Part shown: positions 1 through 11,860 of the stretch, in pieces
Layout: each line of letters begins with the position of its first letter
Position numbering within the stretch: position 1 is the first letter of the stretch
Origin: Tigriopus japonicus
Lineage: Eukaryota; Arthropoda; Copepoda; Harpacticoida; Harpacticidae
Reading direction: 5' to 3'
NCBI GenBank assembly: GCA_010645155.1
Contig: CM021317.1
Location: forward strand, 9,881,883-9,945,882
Length of the DNA: 64,000 nt
Notes under the pieces: generated by a model
The model's input: the letters and a program-made list of their open reading frames with translations, nothing else
The model's database searches: none
Told to the model about the DNA's origin: nothing
Made by a program: the position numbers and the translations under genes

Positions 1-1
1 T

Positions 2-1000
2 GCTGCCCACTCACATTCCCATCCAGGCACCCGTGCTACAAAGGCACTTGTTTTGAATCGTTTTGTGTGGAAAGGTGCATCCACTGACATTACCCGTTGG
101 GTTCGTGAATGCCACCCCTGCCAATCATCGAAGGTTCACAAACATACCAAAACTCCATTGACACCTTTCCCCACCCCTTCTGAGCGTTTCCAAGTGGTGC
201 ATGTTGACATTGTGGGACCCTTGCCACCAGCATCTGGGTTCCGTTACCTGCTCACATGTGTGGATCGCTTCACAAGGTATCCTGTGGCTATTCCAATGGC
301 TGATATTACGGCCAAGTCTACACTCTCTGCTTTTATGTCTGGATGGGTCGGACAATTTGGGGCCCCTCGCATTGTTGTTACAGATCGTGGACGACAATTC
401 ACATCTCTCCTTTGGCGCTCATCAATGAGTGAGCTAGGGATTACTTCCAAGTGCACCACTGCTTACCATCCGCAATGCAACGGAATGGTGGAACGGTTAC
501 ATCGGCAATTGAAAGCTTCACTCAAAGCTCGCCTTCCTTTGGGTCAAGATTGGGTAACTGAACTACCCCTAGTGTTGTTGAGTCTTCGCTCCACCCCAAA
601 GGCTGATCTTGGTGCAGCCCCCAACGACTTGGTGTTTGGGGAATCACTTCACCTTCCTGGACAGTTCTTTTCCCCCCCTGGTCCTACTATTCCTCCAGAT
701 GATTTTGCCAACTTGCTTCGTCAAGCTATGTCTCGCCTTCGTGCCACTCCCCCAAACTACCACGGATTCTCGTCATCTTATGTCCCAAAGTCCTTGCTTA
801 CGGCTGACTTCGTGTACGTTCGCTCGGATGGTGTTCAGGGTCCCTTGCAACTTCCTTACTCTGGGCCATATAAAGTGTTGGCCAGGGGGCCCAAGACCTT
901 CCTTCTGGACCTTCGCTCTCGAGCCGATCGTGTCTCTGTGGATCGCCTCAAGCCTGCATTTCATTCCCCTCGCCTTGAGGCTGAGGGGGGGATAGTGTAG
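2..1000 (+). CDS. Ty3/gypsy retrotransposon integrase, 3' end of pol (5' truncated by window)
   Basis: This is the integrase part of an LTR-retrotransposon polyprotein, which inserts the cDNA into host DNA. The frame is open from base 2, so the ORF enters from outside the window and ends at TAG 998-1000. Seen in order: an HHCC zinc-binding motif (HSHPGTRAT, then CHPCQ), and a DDE core with D in VHVDIVGPL, D in VVTDRGRQF and E in NGMVERL. The last D and E are separated by exactly 35 residues. A C-terminal GPY/F module follows (YSGPYKVLARGP, then VSVDRLKPAF). The module and the D-D-35-E spacing are typical of Ty3/gypsy (Metaviridae-type) elements. No stop or frameshift is visible in 332 codons, so this copy may be young. 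No envelope ORF follows. Integrase identity is near certain; whether the element is complete cannot be judged. Confidence 0.95.
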   Translation, partial: AAHSHSHPGTRATKALVLNRFVWKGASTDITRWVRECHPCQSSKVHKHTKTPLTPFPTPSERFQVVHVDIVGPLPPASGFRYLLTCVDRFTRYPVAIPMADITAKSTLSAFMSGWVGQFGAPRIVVTDRGRQFTSLLWRSSMSELGITSKCTTAYHPQCNGMVERLHRQLKASLKARLPLGQDWVTELPLVLLSLRSTPKADLGAAPNDLVFGESLHLPGQFFSPPGPTIPPDDFANLLRQAMSRLRATPPNYHGFSSSYVPKSLLTADFVYVRSDGVQGPLQLPYSGPYKVLARGPKTFLLDLRSRADRVSVDRLKPAFHSPRLEAEGGIV

Positions 1001-1190
1001 TGATATATTTTAGTCACGCTGAAATATGCATGTTTGGGCTCGCTGAGGGAGAAGGAGAAAAGAATAAACGAGAAGGCAGTTGTTCACAAGTCATAGAAGA
1101 TACCGGTTTACTTATTTCTGTTCCCTTTTTGGAAACACTAAAGTATGATATACCGGTTTGCGTGTGAATTCATCTTCCTCATGGTGCTCA
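976..1190 (+). repeat. Polypurine tract and probable start of 3' LTR
   Basis: A purine run (gaggctgagggggggata) overlaps the end of the integrase ORF. It is followed at 996 by TG, the usual first dinucleotide of an LTR, so the stop codon lies just inside the presumed LTR. The far end is not certain. A CA at about 1190 is one option, giving an LTR near 195 bp, but the 5' LTR is outside the window and cannot be compared. A short direct repeat (ataccggttt) occurs twice between 1090 and 1165. Confidence 0.5.
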
Positions 1191-1200
1191 TTGAGGTGAT

Positions 1201-1970
1201 TGAATTTCAGGCTTTTTTCAATTTAATCCTAAAACTGCCAGTTGAATTGTGTTCGTTGACTTTTTTATGAATAAAATACAAATTACCTCAAGATTCAAAA
1301 CTCCCAGGTTTTTTACGACTTTTGGAATTCCAAATGGCGAATTTTTTTTTCACAATTTGACCCTCAAATTCCCAAGAATTGTGAATTTCCCAAAATCTGA
1401 CAATAATCAGTGTTTTTTTGAGGTGGAGAAGCCTTTTTTAAATTCCAGAAACTTTTGAAGCCATTTTTTCATTTTTTATGTAAAGGCAATGCCGAACATT
1501 TATTTGAATTCGGTTAAATAGGTCACAAGCAAAAATTCTATAATGATACTTAAAACATGCTTAAAACATATTTGAAAATTTGAAGAAAGCCTAAGATGGT
1601 ACTGAGAGCAGCGCTCTGCAAAAATAATTCGGAAATCAATTTCGAGGATCTAGTATCAACGGCCTTTTTGTTCGGCATTATCGAAGGACCAAAAAGGAGG
1701 GTCGTTACATCAACTTAGACAAACGGCTAAGCAGAATTTGGTATTATTTTAGGTAGACACATCCATAAGACTTGTTGAGACTTGAGTAGAACGCATGTTG
1801 AAAAAAAATTCTTCAAGCATTTTTCTTTATCACACTGTATATCGGTTTTTCACCCGTGACCTAATTAACATAATTCATTTACATATGCGGTATTGCATTC
1901 TCACCTCAAAACTGGTCTCAAATCTTTTCGGAATTTGAAAATGACTTCTCTCGCTCAAAGAAACATTGTG
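1201..1970. other. AT-rich intergenic stretch, nothing recognised
   Basis: There is no convincing coding frame. A block near 1485-1545 (caatgccg, then aggtcac-agcaaaaa) weakly resembles 10666-10720, which lies inside a hAT-like element, so it may be an old fragment of that family. Confidence 0.4.
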
Positions 1971-1987
1971 CTCACTTACTCACCCAA

Positions 1988-2250
1988 TCAGTCGTAATAG
2001 GGGTCCATAAAGGTCTCGACGTCCTCATCGTCGATGCAAATGGTCTGATAAACCTGAGAAGAACTCGAGTTGTGGCTTCCCATAGAAGTGTACAAACAGT
2101 ACAAGAGACCAACCACAGTGCATAATATGGTGGACACGGACAAAGCCACGCAGAATGAGACGAAGTCCACCATCGGATTTGCAAATTGAAGAGAAGCAAT
2201 GGGTGGAAGTGGAGGTGGCGGCGAAGGATACTCGTAGCACAGCACTCGCG
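1988..2250 (-). CDS. Possible last coding exon of a single-pass membrane protein
   Basis: On the minus strand a frame runs from a possible splice acceptor (tactataag, exon from 2250) to TGA at 1988-1990. It codes for about 86 residues: a proline-rich start (PSPPPPLPP), one strongly hydrophobic segment from FVSFCVALSV to VVGLLYCLY, and an acidic tail ending in DDEDVETFMDPYYD. This is the layout of a C-terminal transmembrane helix plus cytoplasmic tail. No ATG lies at a plausible start, so earlier exons would have to be upstream (higher coordinates). I do not recognise the family. The alternative is a chance ORF; the codon pattern and the helix argue mildly against that. Confidence 0.35.
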
Positions 2251-2985
2251 CTTATAGTACTGGCTCGTGATAAGTCTTTGGCTGAATCGATTTATCTGTA
2301 GAGGATGTCGTGAAATGGTTAAGCATTTGACACACAGAATACGGAAGGAGAGTTGGTGTACAAGTTCCAAGAAAATTTTCCTTGGAAGGACCAGGCTAGC
2401 TTATGAAAACGCTTTTCACTATCCATTTCTCGAAATTCTTCGTGACAAGATTGGAGCAAGCAAGAAGTCGTGAACTTCCCTTAAGCACGGATATTTACCA
2501 CCTTGTTTCTACGGTATCTCTTCAGAAGCTTTGCTCGGGAATTCGCAAAATACCAAACGAAAAACACATTGAACTTTTAGTCGTACAAAATTTGATTTTT
2601 GCAACACATTTTGGAGGCTCTCTTAACATTTGATGGTTTCTTTCCGTCTTTTCCTGCCATGTTCAATACCAATTCATGGCAGAGCTCACGATTAGGACAA
2701 ACTTTGTCAGTTGCATGTCCTTGGAAAAGCCCTGGCTTCAGCGGTATTCGAAACTGATGCGGCAATAAATGGGTGGATTTGAAGAAACAGGGCATTATTT
2801 CTGCACAAGCATGTTCCAGCTAACCATATTATCCATTTTAAGCTTACTCGGTACAGAAGATGATTGAGCTTATCCCTAGAGAAAACACTACCTTCCGTTA
2901 GTTGAATTGGATTGGTACATTTGCTTCACGAAGAATCCATGTGGACCAAGGTATTTCCCCTGTCCTTAAAAATTGGAACCCCTAG

Positions 2986-5532
2986 AATGGCACTTGAAAC
3001 GCTCGCAACAAAAGACTATTGGGTCGTGCTTTGTAAATCGAGTGGACAGAAGGAGGAAGATGAGGAAACATTTCCTCTTTGAGTCTTACTGTGATCTGAA
3101 CTTTTCTCATGAGGCTTGTGAGCAATTGAGTGACATTTTTCTCGATTGAACAGGTACTGTACAACTCTTAAGAATTATTAACGATTCGTGAACGAGGTTC
3201 TTTTTCAGACACGAGGCAATTCCACCTCATTTCACCTTCCTTGGATTAGAGGCCATCTTAAGGAAAGCCCTGAAGTACTACAAGAGCTTCAAAGTCCATG
3301 TCAATTACAATTACTGGAAATCTTACAAGGTATGTCACCAAGGCCATCCAAAAGGAATCGTACGAGAAGAAGTAAAATAGTCATAAATGCATAATAGAGT
3401 TTTTTTAGCTTCATTTCTTCAATTGGACCAAAGAAAAGAATTTACACTACTGTATGTAGATTAGATCGGAGGCTAGAAGTGGTAATCTTGCTGAGCAAAC
3501 GTGAATATCACAATGCCTTTGTTCATGACTCGGGTTCTTATGTTGCTGTTTTTCCACCTGTTTCTGCAAGCGTAGAGCATTTTTTCAGAACTGTGCGCAT
3601 TTCAGCCAGTTTGTAAACGAATCAGGCTCATAAAATGAAGCAAAAGATGTAGAATATTACAGAAGCCAATTTCTAATCGGAGACAAACCAATTCTAAATA
3701 ACAAGGTTTATTAGTCAATTTGTTGCGTTTCCTTTGGAACACTAAAAACTTGCAATAATGTCCTCTGAGGTCAAAATTTTTGAAAAATTGATCTTTCACT
3801 CCAAACCAAAACCTTCTTTCCATTAGAGTACATTGTAATGCAGAAAGAGTCCAGTGTAGTTGTAGGACTTTTCTTTTCTTATTTTTTGATCACACTTTTA
3901 TCTAGTGTTCTGTCTTATTTTTGATATAATTACAACCATATCTAGAGGGTCAAGAGCCGACTATTTTTCGGAAATAAGGACCGGCCTTGAAGTAGTATGA
4001 TAGGGAGAAAGCTAGGAATGTGCACACTGTAAAACATGCAAGTTCTTAGCCGGAACGACTTAACTGCGAAGAAGCTACCGAACCGAATATGAATATGTAT
4101 TTATATGAAAACACATCTTACCAACAACTTCATACTAAGCAGGATTTCTCGATATGAAAAACGAGTGATTGTCCTCTTGACGTGAAAACAAGACGCAATT
4201 TCCACGAAAAAGAAAAGTTATTGTGTAGTACAAATGTGATTGCCCCGAATAGAAATCATGTATTACATATCCCACCTAGATATGTTTATGTAAGCGTTTT
4301 ATTCCCATGATGGCGACTGTTCTCAAAGATAACAGGCATTTTTGGCCAACCCAGATTTTTGAGGGTTGGGCTTCCAAAGTGACTTTTGACGTACCGTAAT
4401 GAAGGTATCTTAATATTGCATGTTCACTCATAAAAAAGCACGTTATGTAGAGTCGATTCATTAGCCGACTTTCAAGCACATCTTGAGGAGAAGTTACTAA
4501 GCCAGGATCCAACAATAAGAAAAGTCAACCTAGAAAGTGTTTGCGGGTGTCTTAACCAGCCCATTGCAACAGGAAGCCTATAAAATAAATCACTTTCGGT
4601 TGATTGCCTTGGAACGAACATGTCGAAAATAATACGAAATATAATTGGCTTGGAAATTTTCATCATAAATCACTTGCAAACAACTGCAAGTTTGAATCAG
4701 ATTGTGTCGAATTGAAATTGCAACCTTGCAAATTACTCAGGAATTCCTTCAACTGCACACAATCGTAGACAATTAGCTGGACTGCAAAAAAATCCGTTTC
4801 TTTCTGCCTTTAATATCAGAACAATTTGTCTTACATTCAATTTTCACATTAGATCATCGATTTCTTGTACACATAATGAATCACAGATTTAGGGAATATT
4901 TTTGGAAAATCAAAGCCTGGAAATTCCGCCATCAAGAATCCCGTTAATCTTGCATTCATTCTTGGACCAAACCTGGCTCTGAGTCTTACTTTTCGGCAAC
5001 ATTACCAATACCAATGAAAGGTCGATTGGGGTCCCAAAGTCTTTTTGAACCCTAAAAATGCAATACGTAAATCAAGGTCTAACGGTTGTCATTCAAAATC
5101 CAACGATGATCCCTTATTATTATCCCTTATGCGACAACCTATTGTTTAATTATGCAGAGTGCCTCAGAGGATTTTGTTCACTGCATTGATCAAATTTTAT
5201 GAAAATAGACATCTTACCCTGATTTTGTGGTTCTAGTTGGGCTCTTTATCAGACAGAGGAGTCAATGCTAAGATTTTTGTCAGGGAAGAGCCAAAAAGTT
5301 TTCCTTGTGATGAGTTGCACTGGCTCATTCCTGCAATTGATGATCTTGTGTGGGAGAAAGATAGTGTGGTGCTCTCAGAGGTAACGATGTTAATCATGAT
5401 GATAATGTCAAAGTCTTCTTTCGTTTCTTTCCCATATCAAATGTCTGTCAACTAAAACTCTCGTTTGTACTTGAAAATGGGAATGCCACAAATAAGAGAA
5501 TTCGCCTTGAAGTCTTGGAACCTCTGTGGAAA
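2986..5532 (+). pseudogene. Three exons of an unrecognised gene, with two homopolymer frameshifts
   Basis: Exons are proposed at 2986-3153 (acceptor cccctag, donor ACAG/gtactg), 3209-3329 (acceptor ctttttcag, donor TACAAG/gtatgt) and 5237-5532 (acceptor gtggttctag, donor TGGAAA/gtaaac). The phase of exon 2 into exon 3 is compatible (0/0). Exon 2 reads HEAIPPHFTFLGLEAI and on, and exon 3 starts LGSLSDRGVNAKIFV. The frame breaks twice. In the T5 run at 3136-3140, one more T would join exon 1 to exon 2 in frame. At the G pair near 5380, one more G would join the two open halves of exon 3 (up to VVLSE, then NDVNHDDNVKVFF). These may be sequencing indels or real lesions of a decaying gene. A further coding-looking stretch at 2323-2394 could be an earlier exon. 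No domain was recognised. Confidence 0.4.
3330..5236 (+). other. Probable intron of the unrecognised gene
   Basis: About 1.9 kb of AT-rich DNA lies between the donor at 3330 and the acceptor before 5237. Short ORFs on the minus strand (4276-4515, 4472-4666) show no domain or splice logic and are treated as chance. No repeat structure was recognised. Confidence 0.35.
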
Positions 5533-7716
5533 GTAAACACTTGGAACTAGAGCTTGAGTTGGAACATTGGAGGAAGAGGAAAGAAAAAAAGGGACCTTGC
5601 GTTGGTTGGCTCCCGGAGAGGGCCAAGAGAGCGCTAGGCTCGTTCGTGGTTCTCCATGGCTCACGAAGAAAGACGTCGTGGACAAGAGGACGTACGGGGA
5701 TGTCGATTGCAAACAGAAGGTTTCTAATAGAGCTCACAGAAGAATTCCATTAAGATTATGTTCGACATACCGTATTAAAAGTTCCGTGATGCATTGAGAT
5801 TAGTTATCTCGAGCATCGCATGAAAATCGTTGTTAAATGGTCAACCAACCTAAACGAATGAATGAATGGCCTTCAAATTGCTTTCGAGTCCCAAGAAGAC
5901 AAAGGGGGAAAATTTGCAACTTCACGATGTCTGTTTTTGGTTGCAATATTGATAATTTGAGTTGCTTAAAAGATGATCTAGAAATGCAGAAAAAGGCTTT
6001 AAAAGCGGGCTTAAAATCCTTTAAAAATGATAAAAATGCTTTCAAACATGAAAAGCTTAAAAGTTGACAATAGGTTCCAAAACCTAAAATTGTTGCGAAA
6101 CCTTTTAAAGCTAAATTAATTGTAGTAATGATTACAAAAGGCAAAAATTGCAAAAAAACTTCAATTCCTTATTTTCCTTACCTTCTACACAACCTGTTGT
6201 TTTCACGTCATTCCATATTTCAATTTCTTAGCCAAATGGAACATACTGATCATTAGAGCAAGGAAAAAAAGAAGAACAAACCAGCAAAAAACTTTAAAAA
6301 GTTGGCAAATCTAAGCCTTTGTGTCTAGTCAAGTACGGCTCCGCTTCGAAATCCATGAAAGTCTGCAACCATTTAGCACTTCAATGTGTTGCAACGAGTA
6401 CCATGCATTTTACTAATGGAAAAGTTTAAATAATTGTAATTATATCAAAGGCAACTCTTTATTAAATGAAAACACACATGTATATTAATATTACTTTAGG
6501 GACTGCATTGCAAGGCTGAAGTACTATTATCTAGTCAAGTACGCTCTAGTGAACTATATGAGTTGTAGAGCATTGCGGGGTGGTTTTCTAAGCTAGAGTC
6601 GTAAATTTCTTGGTGGAGGTACATCCAATTACAGTATTTTTGGTCTTCCATCTTTCATACTCTTTCAAAAGCTTGTTTTGAATGAGATTTTGAAAAATTG
6701 TAACAGAAAAATGTGTTTGTTTCGAGAAAATAGTTATTTATTTTCAGTTTGTCGGAAAAGTTTGCAAAAGCTATTAGAAAATGTTTGTATGGTTAGATTT
6801 AACGCCAATAATATGTAGTATGGTCGAGAGTGTTGGTTGCTGACTAAATACTTGATTCTTATTGAGCGAGGTTTATATAGGTACAAACATATATATTACT
6901 AGAAGTGAGCACGAGTATATTAGAAGGAGGAAGGCAGGAATACTACAAAGTACATAATATTAGAGGTGATGAAGACTTTAGAGATCAAACATGTAAGTTT
7001 TCGTTATTATCCTTGGACTTGAAAAGCAAAAGACGCAAAGGGCCCAAAAAGCGCGTACACCGAACCCCCAAACGTGGCAGATTTGCAACAAAGCGCAAAA
7101 ATTTTAAGCACTTGTTGCATATTTTTTGCAAAAATTGTAGTGAGACACAAATGTGCCTAAAAAAAGTTGAAAAAAGTATTTTAATGGAAAAAAGTTAAAT
7201 CTATCAAAAGGGCAAAAAAAAACCTATTTTTTAAATCTTTTATCCTTGCTCTACTGATCATTGTTTAGGTTTATGTTTTGTTTTCGCACTAATGCTTTCG
7301 TTCGATTTAGACAAATATATGCGTTGAAAGACTCATTTCCATTTCGAAGAATTGTTGTCAAAATATTGAGTAAATATTGATTAAACACATGCCTTAACAC
7401 TAGGGGTACCTACTTATCACGGTTTTGAAATAACTTCCAGAGTGGATCAAAAGTTCTGTCAAAACTTATATTGTGCAAAAAAGCTATGTAAAAAAAAATC
7501 TAATGAACTGAAATTTGAATACAGATCACATGTCACATGGAGTTTGAAACCTGAAGTGTTTTAAACAATGTGTTTGTCTCAGTTGGCGATGACTTGGCTC
7601 AAAGTGGTAGAATCCTTGATCACTGGCATGCACCAGACTTGACACCTGAACAAAAGCTTTTAAGACAGGCCACATCTAATCACTAAGAGCAGAGAACTCG
7701 AACCCTTGATTTTTGC
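5533..7716. other. Intergenic stretch without supported genes
   Basis: 5560-5740 is locally GC-richer and open in several frames on both strands, but no frame has domain content. It might be an exon or an old repeat. The remainder (5800-7716) is AT-rich, with short lysine-rich ORFs of low complexity. Nothing else could be supported. Confidence 0.3.
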
Positions 7717-7937
7717 AAGCTACTCGTACAGTTTTTCTCTTTCGTGGATTGATTTTGCAATAGCTGATTGAAGGAGTTTGTTTTGATTTGTTATTTTTCT
7801 GGAGTCAGAACGCAGCTTCGCAGCAGCGATCTGATGAAGGCTATCTATCCACTTTGTGGAGCTATTCGTGGATTGGCTTTGCATTAGCTGATCAAGCGAC
7901 AGTATCAAAACAAAGAGAAAAACTGTTCGAGTAGCTT
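7717..7937. repeat. Short fold-back repeat
   Basis: Outer arms of about 27 bp (agctactcgtacagtttttc and its near reverse complement ending gttcgagtagct) face each other across about 165 bp. The interior also carries a direct repeat (tcgtggattg...tagctgat, twice). This is consistent with a small MITE. No target-site duplication was identified. Confidence 0.55.
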
Positions 7938-8584
7938 CTTGAAAAGACTTGTTTCGTCAAACTCGTCTGGACTAGAAATACTAGAAGGCAGAGATTGGCA
8001 TTCAAATCTATGATTGCCCGACCCGGCACGGACTGTCTGTGACGTCATTCATCATGCGGGAAGCCGAAGTTCATGATTAAAGGAACCTTTTCTTCAAAGA
8101 AACACATCTAAACTATTTCGCTCATCTGATAGGGCAGTTTGGTTATTGCAAATCCTCAAGTCTGCTGGAAATGTGTCTAAGGTATTATCCCGATATGCGA
8201 AAAGTTAATTTTAACTAGTGTGGAGTTTAAACAGGGGCCGATTAATTCACATGATCGGGTGATTGACAACAAAATCTCAGTGATGTGAAATCTCGGCTTG
8301 CGCAAGTTTTTCACGGGAGGTGGCAGGGTAGGGTTACCTCTTAGAGAATGGGTGCTTTGCTCTGGTATATGAGCAAACACGAATTTGAGTTTGAAAGTAC
8401 TCTGGTTTGTTGTTGAACTTCGTTAGAATTAGCTGAATGTTCAACTGAATGCTCTTGACCAATCACCAGCGTGAATCATCGGCACCGTGTGTTAGCCTAT
8501 GAATGCCAATATCTATCTTAGTTAGTCTGGACCTACGATAGAGAGAAGGCAGATTTCAACGCATGGAGTGCGGTCACTCTATTG

Positions 8585-8799
8585 CAGGGGCCGGCAACCG
8601 GTGGGCCGCGGCCCAAATGTGGGCCCAAGGGTGGTGGTTGGTGGGCCCAAGAGCCATCCATAGTACTGTACTTGTGGGCCCAAAGGTCTTTGATCGCTAA
8701 TTTGTGGGCTCCTGAACCTACCAATGCCTGTTTGGTGGGCCCCAGACAACACGAATCAAATTTTGTGGGCCTTGACCCAAAAATAGTTGCCGACCCCTG
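8585..8799 (+). mobile_element. hAT-like MITE, family A (CAGGGG/CCCCTG ends)
   Basis: 215 bp, starting CAGGGGCCGGCAACC and ending TTGCCGACCCCTG. The ends are inverted repeats of the type common in hAT transposons. Flanks ctctattg / ctctaaat agree at 5 of 8 positions, so the duplication is eroded. The interior is rich in repeats of TGGGCCC. Two related copies lie in the opposite orientation at 42416-42644 and about 53321-53496. It has no coding capacity. Confidence 0.8.
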
Positions 8800-8807
8800 C
8801 TCTAAAT

Positions 8808-10307
8808 CAAAGATAGGATAGAGGAATCTCTGTAGCTTTTCATAAAAATGATGTGGTGCCTAAAAACTTTGTTAATAACTTAAAGAAAAAAATACAAACG
8901 GAGGTACGTTTGTAATGTTCAATTAATGAGGGGAAGGAGATATTTTTGGTACGTTTTAAGTTCATTAAAACATATCGTGTTTTTTCCAACAAATCATGGT
9001 GCTAATAGTATTAGAAACTTAAACTTAATACTAAAATCACAATGTTGGAAAGTACATTTTCACCATTTTCATTTTTTTTAGTTCATCCTCCATCAAAGGA
9101 ATTGTTATTGACACAATTTTCATGTTCTGGTGAGTGTTTAATAGGTCTCTATTGAAGGTCAATTAAACAGATGTGCTACTTTCCTTAAATGACGCTCACA
9201 TTTATTATACAATGCTATTTGTCCCTATCCAATTGTTTCCGAACCAAATATTATCCCATTTTGGCATCATACACCTGGTTTTTCATTGTATTGATTTATA
9301 TTTTCAGACAAAAGATTGCACCTAAGTGCAATTATTATTCAGAACTTTTATTTAAATTGCATTAAGAAGGTATCATTGCACAATTGTTTGACTCTCAAAT
9401 GTTAAAATCATATGTTGTCAACATGGAATATGAAACACTTGAAAGGTCATCCTAGGTCATCCTTACACATTGGCTGAGAGTGTTTAAATCGTACTTAGGC
9501 CATAAAGGGCATATTTCGATTCTATTTCATAAAGAATACAGCTAACTCTCTTATCTAGAAAGCACTATCATATTGCACAATGGGTGTACCAAAATGCAAA
9601 GAGAAAGGATATTGAAGCCAACAAATTATTTCTAAACTAACAACGACACAAGAATGTCTAGTGCCTTTTCCATCACATTTTGTGAAAACTATGTTGTGTC
9701 ACAACAATGTTCTTTACAATTATTCAAAATTCCTTCTTTTTCCTCTCTGCTTTTGTTCCTAACCCACTCTATGATCAATCCTGGTTTCACACCCCGTCAT
9801 CATCCAAGGATGGTTTTGTATTATTTTACTCAGCCACAGGTAAAAATGGCACATTACAAATCTCAAGGCTCAAAAATGTTAAGAACACACTTCCGAAATA
9901 CGGATGTATATCCTATAAGGCTTTATATTTTATGAGCTAGCAAATAACTTTAGATAAATTTCACTATGTGCTGCCTGCTCTTAACGGCGTTATCAGATCG
10001 AATCTGTGTTCATTAAAATTGAATAAAAAATTGTGTTAATATCTAAGAAAATGTATAATTTTTGTTTCTCTTTTGATTCACATGGCCATTTAAGACATTA
10101 TTAAAAGTCTCATTGGTCATTTTTCCCTATTTGGGAGGCTCAAATGAACGTATTTTAACGGTTTTCGTCAAAATTTGGCCCAACTTTCACCACAGCACAC
10201 TAAATCATCGAGCAAAGAAACATGTTTTGCTCGAAAGTGTTGTTTTGAATTTTCAAGCGCTCTCGCGCCGGCCCGTAATCAGCTAGGGCTACTTCAACTT
10301 GTCAATA
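8808..10307. other. AT-rich intergenic stretch, no features supported
   Basis: Short ORFs around 9654-9940 overlap each other in two frames and contain no recognisable domain. No inverted or tandem repeat stood out. Confidence 0.35.
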
Positions 10308-10315
10308 CTGATCAG

Positions 10316-11420
10316 TAGGGACGGGCAGAAAGTGCAAATAATCTTACCCTTTTAGTTACCAAAAGTTGCAAAAAAATGTGCCCAAAAGTGCAAAACAAAG
10401 TGCAGAAAAATGTTGAAAGTGCAAATAAATGTAAAAAAAGAGCAAATAAATGTTGAAAAAAGAGCGAATAAGTGTCAAAAAAGAGCAAATAAATGTCAAA
10501 GAAGTGCAAATAAATGTCAAAGAAGTGCAAATAAATGTCAAAAAAGAGCAAATAACTTGCATTTGGACTTAAAACGTCATTCATGGAGTACCCACGGCTC
10601 CTAATTGAGCAGAAGTCATTTACAAGTTCTAAAGACATTTGAGACTAGTTTTAGGTGAAGAGACAATGCCGCACAAGTAATAGAGTTCTATTAATTAGGT
10701 CACTAGCAAAAAGGATATAAAGTCCCTTAAAATATACCAGAAAACAACCTTCTGAATTTTTCATTCCTAAGGTGGTCTCGTGGATGTATGTACCTAAAAT
10801 ATTGTCGAAATATATTTAACAATTGTTTTTATATGGCTTTACATCACTCATCAACTGTTCTCAAATACTTTTAGAACTTAAAAGTCATATCTCCATGTCA
10901 ATTAAACAATGTGTACTGCTACATTGATGTATCCTTAGCTTGATGATTTTAAGTTTATAACGGCCTTTTTTAGAAATAGCGATCTTTGTAGGCAGCAAAC
11001 ATAACTCCGCAATCTATATTGTTTGTACATCCTTCCATTACCATAACATGAGTTTCTTTAGGTTTGCTATTTGTTGGTTGCATGCAATGAGATTCTTTTG
11101 TCTAATCTTTAGTTTACTAAACAGGATGTTAGTTATAGTTAAAGCCAAGATGGAAAATAAAGTGTGAGGTTTGCGTCTGAAATGCACATATTTCTTCAAG
11201 GTGCTAAGAATGGTTGATTGCAAATGCAAGCTTTTTCGACTAGTTCAAAATTTGATCTTGAAACTAAAAATCCTTTCAAAAGCCACCACATTTTCTTAAC
11301 AATTTGTCAATTTTGTCCAAAAACGTAAATAAAAAGTGCAAATAAAGGTGAAAAGTGTAAAAGTGCAGAAAAATGGGTTTATGTTACCAAAAATCTTTTT
11401 ACACTATTTGCCCGTCCCTA
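10316..11420. mobile_element. Non-autonomous hAT-like element, family B, with internal tandem array
   Basis: 1105 bp with TAGGGACGGGCA at the left and TGCCCGTCCCTA at the right, flanked by a perfect 8-bp duplication CTGATCAG (10308-10315 and 11421-11428). The left side holds a tandem array at about 10380-10555 built on a roughly 20-bp unit of the form agtgcaaataaatgtcaaaa. Similar gtgcaaataaa words recur beside the right end. Short ORFs here are translations of that array. A fragment of the right end lies at 34732-34900. No transposase was seen. Confidence 0.85.
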
Positions 11421-11428
11421 CTGATCAG

Positions 11429-11717
11429 AATCTCAGCAATTTTGCTTCCCTCAAAGCCTTGCTAAGTTTCTTTTGGTATCATATTAGTTTGAAAATTACA
11501 AGTTCAGACACTAATATTCATCATGGAATATTGTGTTACACTCTGCTCACCTCTCACGCAGTAATGTCTGATTGTGTAGATAGGCAGAAGGTCGGTAAAA
11601 GGGATACAAAAGCTTAACTAACGTCGAGAAGGGAATGAGTGAAATATATATTACAATTTCATTTTTAAACGATAAATTTTGAAAACTTTGACCACTCTGG
11701 TACTTTTCAAAAAGCCT
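11429..11717. other. Spacer between hAT-like element and RT remnant
   Basis: No gene is supported. The tail of the RT remnant begins at 11718; the DNA before it may be its 3' untranslated part, but no poly-A tail was identified. Confidence 0.3.
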
Positions 11718-11860
11718 TCAGGGCTCCCTTGGAAAGTTGCCCCAGTTTAAGAACAGCTGTATTAGAGGATCAGCTCGATTACCTCCAACATATTCCCGAC
11801 GGAGACTAATGGGCAAAAGATTGAAAAATGAAGGAGCCCGATTAGGAAGAGAGGAGGACT

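Noticed and set aside
5408..5737. 109-codon minus-strand ORF
   Set aside because: It overlaps the proposed plus-strand exon ending at 5532 and has no domain or splice logic. The plus-strand reading is better supported.
10356..10638. Repetitive ORFs on both strands (Asn-Lys-Cys-Gln type and Phe-Ile-Cys-rich)
   Set aside because: Products of the 20-bp tandem array in the family B element, not genes.
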